64,000 nt of DNA from Stackebrandtia nassauensis DSM 44728. Lineage in GTDB: Bacteria > Actinomycetota > Actinomycetes > Mycobacteriales > Micromonosporaceae. Positions 50,503-58,601 of the stretch are shown here, one piece after another. Every line of letters starts with the position of its first letter. Position 1 is the stretch's first letter. The notes under the pieces are model-generated. The model was given only the letters and a program-made list of their open reading frames with translations, was not told where the DNA came from and ran no database searches. The stretch is from positions 5,890,001 to 5,954,000 of the forward strand of contig NC_013947.1 in NCBI RefSeq assembly GCF_000024545.1, read 5' to 3'. The position numbers and the translations under genes are program-made.

Positions 50503-51024
50503 CTAGATGTCCAAGTCCTCAATGGGTGGTTGCTCCACCGCGGAGGCGACGATGTCGTGCAGCTCGGCGGGGATCTTGTCGCGCAGGTCTTCCAGGTCCT
50601 CGGCTATCTCGAGGACTCCCTCACCCGCCTTGTAGCCCCAGGTCTGCTCGGTCTTGAACTGGGCCCGGACCCATTCGACCCAGTTGGCGGCGTCCTGCCC
50701 CGACCAGTAGTGCTCGTCGGACCGTTCGATGTGGACCGCGTACTTGCCGGTGCGGGTCCGGTAGACGCGGTAGTCGTCGACCCGGCTGGAGGTGGAATGC
50801 CCCCACTCGGCCAGCAGTATCCCGGAGAACCGGACCTTGCGGCCGACTCCGGCGCCCACCCGCACGGTGACCTCCTCGAAGCCCTCCATGCGCCCCTCCG
50901 CGATCTCGACGTAACGCCGGAGTGCCGCCGTGATCGCGGTCGACAACTTGCCTCCGGCCAGTTCCTGCGCGCGCTGGAACAGCGGAAGATCGTCGTCGGA
51001 CACGTAGATCGTCTTGTTCGGCAT
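50503..51024 (-). CDS. EXLDI-family protein
   Basis: 173 residues from ATG 51024. The last five residues are E-D-L-D-I, exactly the E-x-L-D-I terminus that defines the family. Residues 1-~40 (NKTIYVSDDDLPLFQRAQEL, then LSTAITAALRRYVEIAEG) look like a ribbon-helix-helix unit. The middle has beta-rich GRKVRFSGILLAEW and an aromatic YRTRTGKYAVHIERSDEHYW segment. Function is unknown. Note that the GGAGG upstream is better spaced for an ATG in another frame (51033), while this ATG is 13 nt away; the conserved protein is in this frame. Divergent from padR and head of the drrAB operon. Confidence 0.85.
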   Translation of the reverse strand: MPNKTIYVSDDDLPLFQRAQELAGGKLSTAITAALRRYVEIAEGRMEGFEEVTVRVGAGVGRKVRFSGILLAEWGHSTSSRVDDYRVYRTRTGKYAVHIERSDEHYWSGQDAANWVEWVRAQFKTEQTWGYKAGEGVLEIAEDLEDLRDKIPAELHDIVASAVEQPPIEDLDI

Positions 51025-51056
51025 TGCGGCATCGTAACCTCCACGAGGCGTTCTTA

Positions 51057-51077
51057 GTATGCGTAGAAGTATACGTA
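51057..51077. promoter_or_regulatory. Tandem 12-bp-spaced direct repeats before the EXLDI gene
   Basis: GTATGCGTA (51057-51065) and GTATACGTA (51069-51077), start to start 12 bp, AT-rich. Ribbon-helix-helix regulators typically bind such tandem repeats, which fits the N-terminus of the EXLDI protein. Confidence 0.6.
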
Positions 51078-51139
51078 TAGCATCACGGCATCGCAACTCT
51101 GACGCCAAGGTTTCTAGGAAAGACGTCACACTGACTTGC

Positions 51140-51175
51140 CATAGTCATAATCTCACTAGTAATGTCATGACTATG
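51140..51175. promoter_or_regulatory. 9-bp-arm dyad spanning the padR start
   Basis: CATAGTCAT (51140-51148) and ATGACTATG (51167-51175) are perfect inverted repeats. The right arm contains the padR start codon. TAGTAA (51157-51162) between the arms would be a -10, making the mRNA leaderless. PadR dimers bind such AT-rich dyads. Confidence 0.65.
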
Positions 51176-51799
51176 ACGACTCCACCTCGACGCTCCGCGC
51201 TGGCCCTGACCGTGCTGGTCTTCCTGGCCTGGGAATCCATGCACGCCTACAAGATCCAGCAGCTCATCAAGGAGTTCGGCAAGGACCGCGTCGTCAATGT
51301 GAAACAGCGCGCCAGCGTCTACCAGACCATCGACCGGCTGCTGCGCACCGAACTCATCCGGGTCCGGGAGACCAGCTCCGCCGACAACCGTCCGGAACGG
51401 ACGATCTACGAGATCACCGACACCGGCCGGGACACCGCGCGGCGCTGGCTGCGGGAAGCGCTGGCCAGCACCGGAAACGAGTACCCCGAGTTTCCGGCCG
51501 CGCTGGCGCAGCTGCCGCTGCTGCCGCCGAGCGAGGTGGCCGAGCAGTTGCAGGTCCGGCTGGACGCCCAGCGGGCCGAGTACGCCCAGATGAGCGAGTG
51601 GTTCGACCAGGACCCGCCGCAGCTGCACCGGCTGTTCCTCATCGAGGAGGAGTACCGGTTCGCCGTGCTGACGGCCGAGATCGGGTGGCTGGAATCCACC
51701 ATCGCCGATCTGCGGTCGGGCGCGCTGACCTGGGACGAGACCTGGCTTCGGCAGCAGGCGCAACCGTACTCATCCGAGAACCCCGATACCAATCCCTAA
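51167..51799 (+). CDS. PadR-family regulator
   Basis: 210 residues from ATG 51167; ATG 51173 is also possible, the upstream in-frame extension is intergenic. Winged helix ~8-95: ALTVLVFLAWESMHAYKIQQLIKEFG, then NVKQRASVYQTIDRLLRTELIRV with a wing ERTIYEITDTGRDTARRWL. C-terminal Vir_act_alpha_C helices (~100-200) mediate dimerisation. Controls expected: itself, the FAD hydroxylase 11 bp downstream and perhaps the divergent EXLDI-drrAB operon. Confidence 0.93.
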   Translation: MTMTTPPRRSALALTVLVFLAWESMHAYKIQQLIKEFGKDRVVNVKQRASVYQTIDRLLRTELIRVRETSSADNRPERTIYEITDTGRDTARRWLREALASTGNEYPEFPAALAQLPLLPPSEVAEQLQVRLDAQRAEYAQMSEWFDQDPPQLHRLFLIEEEYRFAVLTAEIGWLESTIADLRSGALTWDETWLRQQAQPYSSENPDTNP

Positions 51800-51810
51800 A
51801 GGACGACATC

Positions 51811-53385
51811 ATGACCAACGACGAAACGACCACGGTACTCATCGTCGGCGGCGGCTACGCCGGGCTGACCTCCTCGCTGTTCCTGTCCCACCTCGGTGTG
51901 CCGTCCATATTGGTGGACAAACACCCGGGTTTCTCGATCCAGGGCCGGGCGCGGGGAATCACCCCCCGCACCATGGAGATCTACCGCTCGATCGGCATGG
52001 AGGCCGAGATGATCGAGGCGGGGCGGCCGTTCGCCGACGACAAGGGCGGCGCCTACTGCGAGACGCTCGCCGGTGAATGGGGCTGGCTGTTCCCGCCCGA
52101 GGCGGCCACCAGCTTCCCCGACCTGACACCGTCCACGTTCAACCTCGCCGACCAGAGCGCGGCCGAGCCGGTGCTCAGCGAGGCGGCCCGCAAACACGGT
52201 GCCGTCCAGCACTTCAACACCGAGCTGCTGACCTTCACCGACGACGGCGACGGCGTCACCGCCGAGGTCGTCGACCGCGCCGACGGACAGCGGCGCACCA
52301 TCCGCGCCGACTACCTGATCGCCGCCGACGGTCAGCGCAGCCCGATCCGGGAACGGCTGGGCATCAAGCGATCCGGGCCCGGCATCGTCCGCCACCACCT
52401 CGGCTGCGTCTTCGACGCCGACCTGTCGAAGTACGTGAAGCAGCGGGCGATCCTGTGGTTCATCCGCAACGAGGAGATCGGCGGGATGTTCCTGACCACC
52501 ACGGCCGAACCCGGCCGCTGGGGCATGGCCGTCGACTACGACCCGGAGACCGAGACCGTCGACTCCTTCCCCGACGAACGCTGCGTCGCGGTGATCCGGG
52601 GCGCGGTCGGCGATCCCGAGCTCCAGGTGACGGTGCGGGACAAGCAGACCTGGTCGCAGGGCGTCGCGGTGTCCGACGAGTACCGTCGCGGCCGGGTGTT
52701 CCTGGTCGGGGACGCCGCGCACGTCTGGTCCCCGGCGGGCGGCATCGGCGCCAACACCGGGGTGCAGGACTCCTACAACCTGGCCTGGAAGCTGGCGGCG
52801 GTCAGCAAGGGCTGGGCGAAACCGGGCCTTTTGGACAGTTACCACCCCGAACGGCACCCGCTGGCCGAGGTCCTCGCCGAACTCACCGAGGAGCGCCAGC
52901 ACAATCGCATCAACGACCCCGAGAACGACAAGGCCGACGATCTGCTGTGGAACTTCGGGCAGCGCTACCTTTCCGGCGCCATGATCGGCGCCGACCACGA
53001 CTCGGTGTTCGGTGACAGCCTGGATCTGCGCGGGCAGCCGGGAACCCGGGCCCCGCACCTGTGGGTCGAACAGGACGGTCAGCTGATCTCCACCCACGAC
53101 CTGTTCAGCCGGGGCTTCGTCCTGTTCACCGGTGCGGGCGGCGGCGCGTGGACCGACGCGGCCACCCACGTGTGCGAGACCGAGGGCATCCCGCTGATCG
53201 GCTACCGCGTCGGCGCCGAGGTGGAACTGGTCGATGTGGACGGCGCCTGGCCGGATCGCTACCGGCTCGGCGAGGACGGCGCGGTGCTGATCCGCCCCGA
53301 CGGCTACGTGGCCTGGCGACACGAGGGCCCGGCGGGCGAACCGCGCGAGGCGCTGTCGGGGGCGTTGCGGACGATCCTCGGCTGA
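51811..53385 (+). CDS. Aromatic/polyketide FAD hydroxylase
   Basis: 524 residues from ATG 51811 (AAAGGA upstream). Group A flavin hydroxylase with VLIVGGGYAGLTSSLFLS (~9-26), YLIAADGQRSPIRERLG (DG motif, ~172) and VFLVGDAAHVWSPAGGIGANTGVQDSYNLAW (GD motif, ~300), followed by a thioredoxin-like C-terminal domain (~400-524) with no apparent catalytic Cys pair. The family includes tetracenomycin, rifampicin and aklavinone 11-hydroxylases. Eleven bp behind padR, so co-transcribed; probably inactivates the drug that the divergent DrrAB-like pump exports. Confidence 0.93.
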   Translation: MTNDETTTVLIVGGGYAGLTSSLFLSHLGVPSILVDKHPGFSIQGRARGITPRTMEIYRSIGMEAEMIEAGRPFADDKGGAYCETLAGEWGWLFPPEAATSFPDLTPSTFNLADQSAAEPVLSEAARKHGAVQHFNTELLTFTDDGDGVTAEVVDRADGQRRTIRADYLIAADGQRSPIRERLGIKRSGPGIVRHHLGCVFDADLSKYVKQRAILWFIRNEEIGGMFLTTTAEPGRWGMAVDYDPETETVDSFPDERCVAVIRGAVGDPELQVTVRDKQTWSQGVAVSDEYRRGRVFLVGDAAHVWSPAGGIGANTGVQDSYNLAWKLAAVSKGWAKPGLLDSYHPERHPLAEVLAELTEERQHNRINDPENDKADDLLWNFGQRYLSGAMIGADHDSVFGDSLDLRGQPGTRAPHLWVEQDGQLISTHDLFSRGFVLFTGAGGGAWTDAATHVCETEGIPLIGYRVGAEVELVDVDGAWPDRYRLGEDGAVLIRPDGYVAWRHEGPAGEPREALSGALRTILG

Positions 53386-53392
53386 ACCGGGC

Positions 53393-53427
53393 GCCCGGGC
53401 ACCCCTGACGAAAGTCATAGCCCGGGC
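53393..53427 (+). terminator. Nested hairpin after the FAD hydroxylase
   Basis: GCCCGGGC (53393-53400) pairs with GCCCGGGC (53420-53427); inside, TGAC-GAAA-GTCA (53406-53417) forms a tetraloop hairpin. Compact two-level terminator. Confidence 0.65.
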
Positions 53428-53496
53428 TCTCCCGTTGGCCGGATGGCGACGGGCCGGATCCCTTCTAGGTTTACCGCCGAACCTGAGGAGGGATCC

Positions 53497-54939
53497 ATGA
53501 AACGCATCGTGATCGCGGTCGCCGCGGCGGCCCTGTTGGTCACCCCGGGGGTGGCCGCGGCGAAACCCCACAGCGGACTCGACGAGCGAAGCGTCGACGC
53601 GTTCGTCGGCGAATACCTGGAGAACGCGGGCGTCAAGGGCGTCACCGTCGCGGTGACCAAGGGCACCGACGTCGTCGTGGCCAAGGGCTACGGCACCGAC
53701 TCGACCGGCGCTGAACTGACCGGCGAGGCCCCGATGCCCATCGCGTCGCTGAGCAAGTCGTTCACCGCGCTGGCGGTGATGCGGCTGAGCGAACAGGGCA
53801 AGGTCGACCTGGACGCGCCGGTACGCGAGTACCTGAGTGAGTTCACGATGGACGATCCCCGGGCGAAGCGGATCACCGTGCGGCAGTTGCTGAACCAGAC
53901 CTCCGGCATGTCCGACGGGACGTTCTCCGAGAAGGTGGAGGCGCAACCGTCGGACCTGGCGGGTTCGGTGTCGCGGCTGGCCGACGCGGAACTGGCCACC
54001 GCGCCCGGGAAGTCGTGGAACTACCACAATCCGAACTTCCACGTGGCGGCCCGGCTGGTGGAGAAGGTCAGTGGCGAACCGTTCGGCGAGTACCTGGACA
54101 CGGAAGTGTTCGCGCCGTTGGGGATGACCAAGACCAGCACGGTCGACGTCACCGACGACGCGAAGCTGCCGCGCGGGCACTTCGCCGCCTACGGGCAGCG
54201 GGCCGCCGCCGAGCCGCACCGGTTCGTCAACGGCTCGGACGGGATCATCTCCACCGCCGAGGACATGGCGAACTGGCTCGCCGTCAACAACGGCGACGGC
54301 GGGGAACTGGTGTCCGCCAAGGGGTTTGCCGAACTGCACGAACCGTCCGACCCGCGCGGTCGCTACGCGCTGGGCTGGAACGTCGGTAAACGGGACGGCG
54401 CGACCGTCCTGGACCACGGCGGTGTCTGGTTCACCTACACCGCAAGACAGCTCGTGATCCCCGAGACCGGGTACGGCTTCGCGGTCATGGCCAACACCGG
54501 CATGTCGATGGCCGCCGACGTGCCCTACGACCTCACCGAGGGCCTCATGGCACTGTCCGAAGGCGACCAACCGTCGACGACCGACTCGCCACAGTCCACC
54601 AACGACCTCGTCCTGGGGCTGCTGACACTGGCGGCCATCGGCTGGGCGGCGTGGCGGTGGTACCGCAGCGGCGTGTGGGCCAGGCGGCGGGTCGACCGTC
54701 CGTTGTGGCGCAACGTGCTGGCGGGTTCGCGGGCGCTGTTCCCGGCGCTGGTGCTGCTGAGCTATCCGTGGCTGGCGGGCCTGGTCGCGGCCGGACGCAC
54801 CGCGACCTGGACCGAGCACCTCTACGTGTGGTTCCCGATGCTGGTCTGGCTGTCGATCGCGACGCTGGGCGGGCTGCTGGTGACCGGGGTGCGCGCGGTG
54901 AGGCTCGTCCGGCTGCGTCGCTCTCGGGCCACGACGTAG
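53497..54939 (+). CDS. Exported beta-lactamase/PBP-like serine hydrolase with C-terminal membrane helices
   Basis: 480 residues from ATG 53497 (GAGGAGG upstream). Signal peptide 1-~25 ending VAAA-KP. Class C/PBP4* fold ~35-365: S-x-x-K in IASLSKSFTAL (~85), Y-x-N in WNYHNPNFH (~175), and HGG in VLDHGGVWFTY (~310). The C-terminal ~100 residues form three transmembrane helices (~370-390, ~415-435, ~445-465), anchoring the enzyme outside. Expected to hydrolyse D-amino peptides or esters; not a proven beta-lactamase. The kinase gene starts right at its end (2-bp gap). Confidence 0.92.
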   Translation: MKRIVIAVAAAALLVTPGVAAAKPHSGLDERSVDAFVGEYLENAGVKGVTVAVTKGTDVVVAKGYGTDSTGAELTGEAPMPIASLSKSFTALAVMRLSEQGKVDLDAPVREYLSEFTMDDPRAKRITVRQLLNQTSGMSDGTFSEKVEAQPSDLAGSVSRLADAELATAPGKSWNYHNPNFHVAARLVEKVSGEPFGEYLDTEVFAPLGMTKTSTVDVTDDAKLPRGHFAAYGQRAAAEPHRFVNGSDGIISTAEDMANWLAVNNGDGGELVSAKGFAELHEPSDPRGRYALGWNVGKRDGATVLDHGGVWFTYTARQLVIPETGYGFAVMANTGMSMAADVPYDLTEGLMALSEGDQPSTTDSPQSTNDLVLGLLTLAAIGWAAWRWYRSGVWARRRVDRPLWRNVLAGSRALFPALVLLSYPWLAGLVAAGRTATWTEHLYVWFPMLVWLSIATLGGLLVTGVRAVRLVRLRRSRATT

Positions 54940-54940
54940 C

Positions 54941-56239
54941 ATGCCCGCCGTGACCTCGAAGTTCGCGATTCTCGCCCTGGCGGGGCTCAGCGCCTGGAAC
55001 GGGCTGGGCTTCGCCGGGAGCGCGCCCGGCTGGCGGGTGGCGCTGGCCGTGATCGTGGTGGTGCCCGCGTACCTGGCCGGGCGCCGCCTGGCGGGGCGGC
55101 GGGACGGCGAGTTCCTGGCCGTCGTCACCGCGCTGACGGCGGCCAGCGCCGTGGTCGTGGAATGGGGCGCGGCCACCGCGACGCTGTGCGTCGCGGTCTT
55201 CGTCGCACTGCCCTGGCTGATCGGCCGGTCCCGGCAGCAGCAGGCCCGGCTGGTGACGGCCGAACGCGAGCGCGCCGACCAGCTGGAACGCGAGCAGCGG
55301 CTGGTGGCCGAGCGGGCCCGGCTGGCCGAACGGGCCCGGATCGCGGCCGACATGCACGACTCCCTGGGGCACAGCCTGGCGCTCATCGCGTTGCGGGCGG
55401 GTTCGCTGGAGCTGGCCCAGGGGCTGTCGGACGAACACCGGCTCGCGGCCGAACGACTGCGGGCCGACGCGGTGTCGGCCACCGACGAGCTGCGCCACAC
55501 GATCGCGCTGCTGCGCTCCCCCGGCCAGGCCGCCGCCACCCACCCGCCGGACGAGGACGTCACCGCCCTCGTCGAGCGAGCCGTCGAAGCCGGCATGGCG
55601 GTCACGTTGCGGCACAACGAAACCGAGGCGAACCGCCTCGACGCGGAGCCCCCGATCGAGCTGGTGAGCCGGGAGCCGGAGGCGGGCGGGACGGCTGGCC
55701 ACGATGCGAAGCTCGCGGCTGGGCAGGTGAGCCAAATGCCGGAAGCGGGCGGGACAGCTGGCTCCGGCTCGAAGCTCGCGGCTGGGCAGGTGAGCCAAGC
55801 GCCGGGGGCAAGCGACACGGCTGGCCAGCCAGCGGCCGAGCCGAGGAGCCAGCGGCTCGACGGGAGCAAGGCGGCTCAGCCGACGCTGGTGGACCGAGCG
55901 GTGTATCGCGTGGTTCAGGAGGGCTTGACCAACGCGGCGCGCTACGCTCCCGGGTCCGATGTGGAGGTCGTCGTGGAGCGGGCCGCCGACGCGACCGAGG
56001 TGCGTGTGACCAATGACGCGCCGCGCGAGGTCCCGCTGTCGCTGGCCGGGACCGGTCAGGGACTGACGGGCCTGCGCGAGCGGGTCGAGCTGCTGGGCGG
56101 CAGCTTCGCGGCGGCCGGGCACGGGCGCGGCTTCCGCGTCGAGGCTCGCATCCCGCATGCCGCGACACCGCCGCACGGCCCTGACACGACGGCCCGACAG
56201 CCCGACGATCCCACCGACACGAACGGAGCCACCCCGTGA
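54941..56239 (+). CDS. Sensor histidine kinase with tandem repeat insertion
   Basis: 432 residues from ATG 54941 (GTG 54950 also possible). Four to five helices ~5-90, then the HisKA_3 module ARIAADMHDSLGHSLALIALR with the phospho-His in MHDSLGH (~140). HATPase N-box is VVQEGLTNAARYA and G-box GTGQGLTGLRERVELLGG. Between them a ~65-residue insert built from 21-residue units (TAG...KLAAGQVSQ.PEAGG) interrupts the ATP-binding domain. Gene order kinase-regulator with a GTGA overlap. Regulates perhaps the upstream hydrolase, with which it is nearly contiguous. Confidence 0.92.
   Translation: MPAVTSKFAILALAGLSAWNGLGFAGSAPGWRVALAVIVVVPAYLAGRRLAGRRDGEFLAVVTALTAASAVVVEWGAATATLCVAVFVALPWLIGRSRQQQARLVTAERERADQLEREQRLVAERARLAERARIAADMHDSLGHSLALIALRAGSLELAQGLSDEHRLAAERLRADAVSATDELRHTIALLRSPGQAAATHPPDEDVTALVERAVEAGMAVTLRHNETEANRLDAEPPIELVSREPEAGGTAGHDAKLAAGQVSQMPEAGGTAGSGSKLAAGQVSQAPGASDTAGQPAAEPRSQRLDGSKAAQPTLVDRAVYRVVQEGLTNAARYAPGSDVEVVVERAADATEVRVTNDAPREVPLSLAGTGQGLTGLRERVELLGGSFAAAGHGRGFRVEARIPHAATPPHGPDTTARQPDDPTDTNGATP
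55664..55852 (+). repeat. 63-bp tandem repeat inside the kinase gene
   Basis: Three in-frame 63-bp units start at 55664, 55727 and 55790. Units 1 and 2 are close to identical; unit 3 decays and contains the 12-bp palindrome GGCTGGCCAGCC. Motif AGCTCGCGGCTGGGCAGGTG recurs at the end of units 1 and 2. Confidence 0.8.
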
Positions 56240-56883
56240 TCCGGGTACTGCTCGCCGACGACGAGAACATGGTCCGCGAAGGCGTCAAGTCCATCCTGAC
56301 CACCGACGCCGGCATCGAGGTGGTGGCCGAGGCCGGCAACGGCCGCGAAGCCGTCGAACTCGCGCGCGCCCACCGGCCCGACGTGGCGCTCATCGACATC
56401 CGGATGCCGGTGCTGGACGGCCTGGGTGCCCTGGCCGAGCTGCGTCAGGCCGCCCCCGCGACCCGCTGCGTCATGTTGACCACCTTCGACGAGGACGAGT
56501 TCATCGCGCGGGCCCTCGACGCGGGCGCGGCCGGGTTCCTGCTCAAGGCCAGCGATCCTCGGGAGCTCATCATCGGGGTGCGGGCCGTGGCCGACGGGGC
56601 CGCGTACCTGTCGCCCCGGGTGGCCGGACGGGTGATCGCCGAGTTCGACACCGACCGGCTCACCCGTGGCACCGGCGCGCAGCGCAAGGTCGCGGAGCTG
56701 ACGCCGCGCGAGAACGAGGTACTGGGCCTGATCGCCAGCGGCCTGTCGAACCAGGAGATCGGCCGCAGGCTGCACCTGACCGAGGGGACCGTCAAGGCGC
56801 ACGTGAGCGCGATCCTGCAACGGCTCGGCGTGCGCAACCGGGTGGAGGCGGCGATCATCGGCTACCAGGCGGGCCTGGCCTGA
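56236..56883 (+). CDS. LuxR/NarL-family response regulator
   Basis: 215 residues from GTG 56236, overlapping the kinase stop (GTGA). Receiver: DDEN (~8), phospho-Asp in VALIDIRMPVLDGLG (~54), T in TTFDEDEFI, K in FLLKASDP. LuxR helix-turn-helix: LTPRENEVLGLIASGLSNQEIGRRLHL then EGTVKAHVSAIL (~150-205). Forms a two-component system with the kinase encoded just before it. Confidence 0.94.
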   Translation: MIRVLLADDENMVREGVKSILTTDAGIEVVAEAGNGREAVELARAHRPDVALIDIRMPVLDGLGALAELRQAAPATRCVMLTTFDEDEFIARALDAGAAGFLLKASDPRELIIGVRAVADGAAYLSPRVAGRVIAEFDTDRLTRGTGAQRKVAELTPRENEVLGLIASGLSNQEIGRRLHLTEGTVKAHVSAILQRLGVRNRVEAAIIGYQAGLA

Positions 56884-56934
56884 GAGTGGAAATCTGGTTC
56901 CCAACCCGGCCCGGCCCGGGTATGGTTCGCGGCC

Positions 56935-57306
56935 ATGACAGCAATGGTGACCAGGCAGAACGGTACGACGGTTCTCAAGCTGCCCGCTGACGGCCCGCAG
57001 CTGCGCGAGGTCGAGGACTTCGTGGACCTGCTCGGCGAGGCCATGGCCAACGAGGCCGATCTGGTCGTGATCCCGGCCGACAGGATCGCCGACAAGTTCT
57101 TCCAGCTGCGCAGCGGCCTGGCCGGTGAGGTCACCCAGAAGTTCGTGAATTACCGCACCCGGCTGGTGATCATCGGCGACATCAGCACCCACACCGCCGA
57201 CAGCTCGGCGCTGGCGGCCTTCGTCGCCGAGTCGAACCGGGGCGATCAGCTGTGGTTCCTGCCCGACCGCGCGACCCTGGACGACCGGCTCGCGGACGGG
57301 GACTGA
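56935..57306 (+). CDS. DUF4180-family protein
   Basis: 123 residues. The sequence reads as one compact alpha/beta domain: VEDFVDLLGEAMANEADLVVIPADRIADKFFQLRSGLAGEVTQKFVNY and RLVIIGDISTHTADSSALAAFVAESNRG, a pattern shared by DUF4180 proteins of unknown function, which resemble anti-anti-sigma-like folds. No signal or membrane segment. It stands between the response regulator and a bidirectional terminator. Confidence 0.85.
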   Translation: MTAMVTRQNGTTVLKLPADGPQLREVEDFVDLLGEAMANEADLVVIPADRIADKFFQLRSGLAGEVTQKFVNYRTRLVIIGDISTHTADSSALAAFVAESNRGDQLWFLPDRATLDDRLADGD

Positions 57307-57318
57307 CGCGCGAAGGGC

Positions 57319-57351
57319 GCGTCCGCCGAGACCCTCCAGCTCGGCGGACGC
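57319..57351. terminator. Bidirectional terminator hairpin
   Basis: Perfect 12-bp arms GCGTCCGCCGAG (57319-57330) and CTCGGCGGACGC (57340-57351), 9-nt loop, between convergent genes. Confidence 0.8.
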
Positions 57352-57365
57352 ACCGGTCCGGGTCA

Positions 57366-58511
57366 TCAACCCTCCAGGCCGATCCCGTTCGCGCCGAACA
57401 CGGCCTCGGTGATCCGGTCGAAGACCGGGAAGGTCAGCCAGTCGTTGTTGGTGTGCATGGCCACCATGCGCTCCCCGTCCGGCGAACCCAGTACCAGCGT
57501 GATGGTGCCGAAGCTCTGACCGCCGCCGCCGCGGACCTTCTGCCCGTCCGACAACGTCAGCTCGCACACGCCCAGCCCGTAGCGGGAGTTGAGCATCCAG
57601 TACCCGCCCTTGGTCGACACCGTGTTCCACAGCTCCGCGTTCTGCTCCTGCGGCAGCAGGCTGCCGGTGATCAGCGCCTTGTAGAACACCAGCAGGTCGT
57701 CGAAGTTCGACACGACGTTGGCGGCCCCGTAGCCACCGGAGGTGTTGACGTCGGTGGTGTCGAACGGCTCCAGCTCCGGTCCTTCCATCATGGACTGCCA
57801 GTTCTCGGCGGTGACGTCCTCGGGCCGCACCCCCTCCTTCACGAACAGCTTCGAGTACGCCTTGGGGTGCGGGCCCCGGTAGCCCTCGTCGGCGCGTTCG
57901 CGCATGAAGGTGTTGGCCAGGCCCAGCGGACGCACCGCGCGCTCCACTTCGGATTCGAGGCTGGCACCGCTGGCCCTCTCGATGATCGCCCCGGCGAAAC
58001 CGAAGCCGCCGTTGGAGTACCAGAACTTCTCGCCCGGTTCGCCGACCGGCGGCTCGGAGACCGCCAGCTTCAGCACGTCGTCGATCTCCCACACGTCGTG
58101 GCGGTGCTTGTCGAAGGCCGAGCGTTTGTTGTAGCGGTTCTGGACCTCCACGGCCATGCCGGTCGCGAACAGGCCGCTGGTGTTGTTCAGCAGGTGCCGC
58201 AGTGTGATCGTCGAACCGTCGTAGCCGTTGCCGTTCGCGGTGCCGGGCAGCCACTTCTCGACGGTGTCGTCGAGGCTGAGCCTGCCCTCGGCGGCCAGGT
58301 TCAGCGCCGCGACGGCGGTGAAGGCCTTGGAGATGCTGCCGGTGTGCAGCTGCTCCCCCGGTTCCCGTTCCGCGCCCGTGACCAGGTCGCTCTTGCCGAC
58401 CGCGTCGAACCAGGTCCCGTCTGCGTCACTGACCTGCACCGCGACGCTGGGCGCTCCCTGTTCGACTCCCCATTCCAGTGCTTCCCGCAGTGCGGCTCGG
58501 TCGTTGGTCAT
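57366..58511 (-). CDS. Cytoplasmic beta-lactamase-family serine hydrolase
   Basis: 381 residues from ATG 58511 (AAGGA upstream). S-x-x-K in TGSISKAFTAV (~58), Y-x-N in FWYSNGGFGFAG (~155), and the third motif reads RGGGGQSFG (G instead of H in HGG). No signal peptide or membrane helix is seen, unlike the exported relative at 53497, so an intracellular esterase or peptidase role is likelier. It is on the minus strand behind the conservon genes, separated by a 16-bp hairpin. Confidence 0.9.
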   Translation of the reverse strand: MTNDRAALREALEWGVEQGAPSVAVQVSDADGTWFDAVGKSDLVTGAEREPGEQLHTGSISKAFTAVAALNLAAEGRLSLDDTVEKWLPGTANGNGYDGSTITLRHLLNNTSGLFATGMAVEVQNRYNKRSAFDKHRHDVWEIDDVLKLAVSEPPVGEPGEKFWYSNGGFGFAGAIIERASGASLESEVERAVRPLGLANTFMRERADEGYRGPHPKAYSKLFVKEGVRPEDVTAENWQSMMEGPELEPFDTTDVNTSGGYGAANVVSNFDDLLVFYKALITGSLLPQEQNAELWNTVSTKGGYWMLNSRYGLGVCELTLSDGQKVRGGGGQSFGTITLVLGSPDGERMVAMHTNNDWLTFPVFDRITEAVFGANGIGLEG

Positions 58512-58579
58512 CTCGGTGTCCTTCCCTCGATTTCGGATGTGACACCGAGGTTGTCCGGCCGCGCTGACAAACCCCTGAT

Positions 58580-58595
58580 CCGGCACTGATGCCGG
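58580..58595 (-). terminator. Short hairpin after the roadblock gene
   Basis: CCGGCA (58580-58585), loop CTGA, TGCCGG (58590-58595). Possible terminator of the two-gene conservon. Confidence 0.45.
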
Positions 58596-58601
58596 CCGCG
58601 G

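Noticed and set aside
50604-51044. Frame using the better-spaced ATG at 51033 before the EXLDI gene
   Set aside because: The product is Arg/Ser/Pro-rich shadow sequence; the conserved EXLDI protein lies in the other frame.
51796-55869. 1357-codon minus-strand frame opposite three plus-strand genes
   Set aside because: A long antisense frame is expected from GC-rich codon use; no recognisable domain, and the plus-strand genes have clear motifs.
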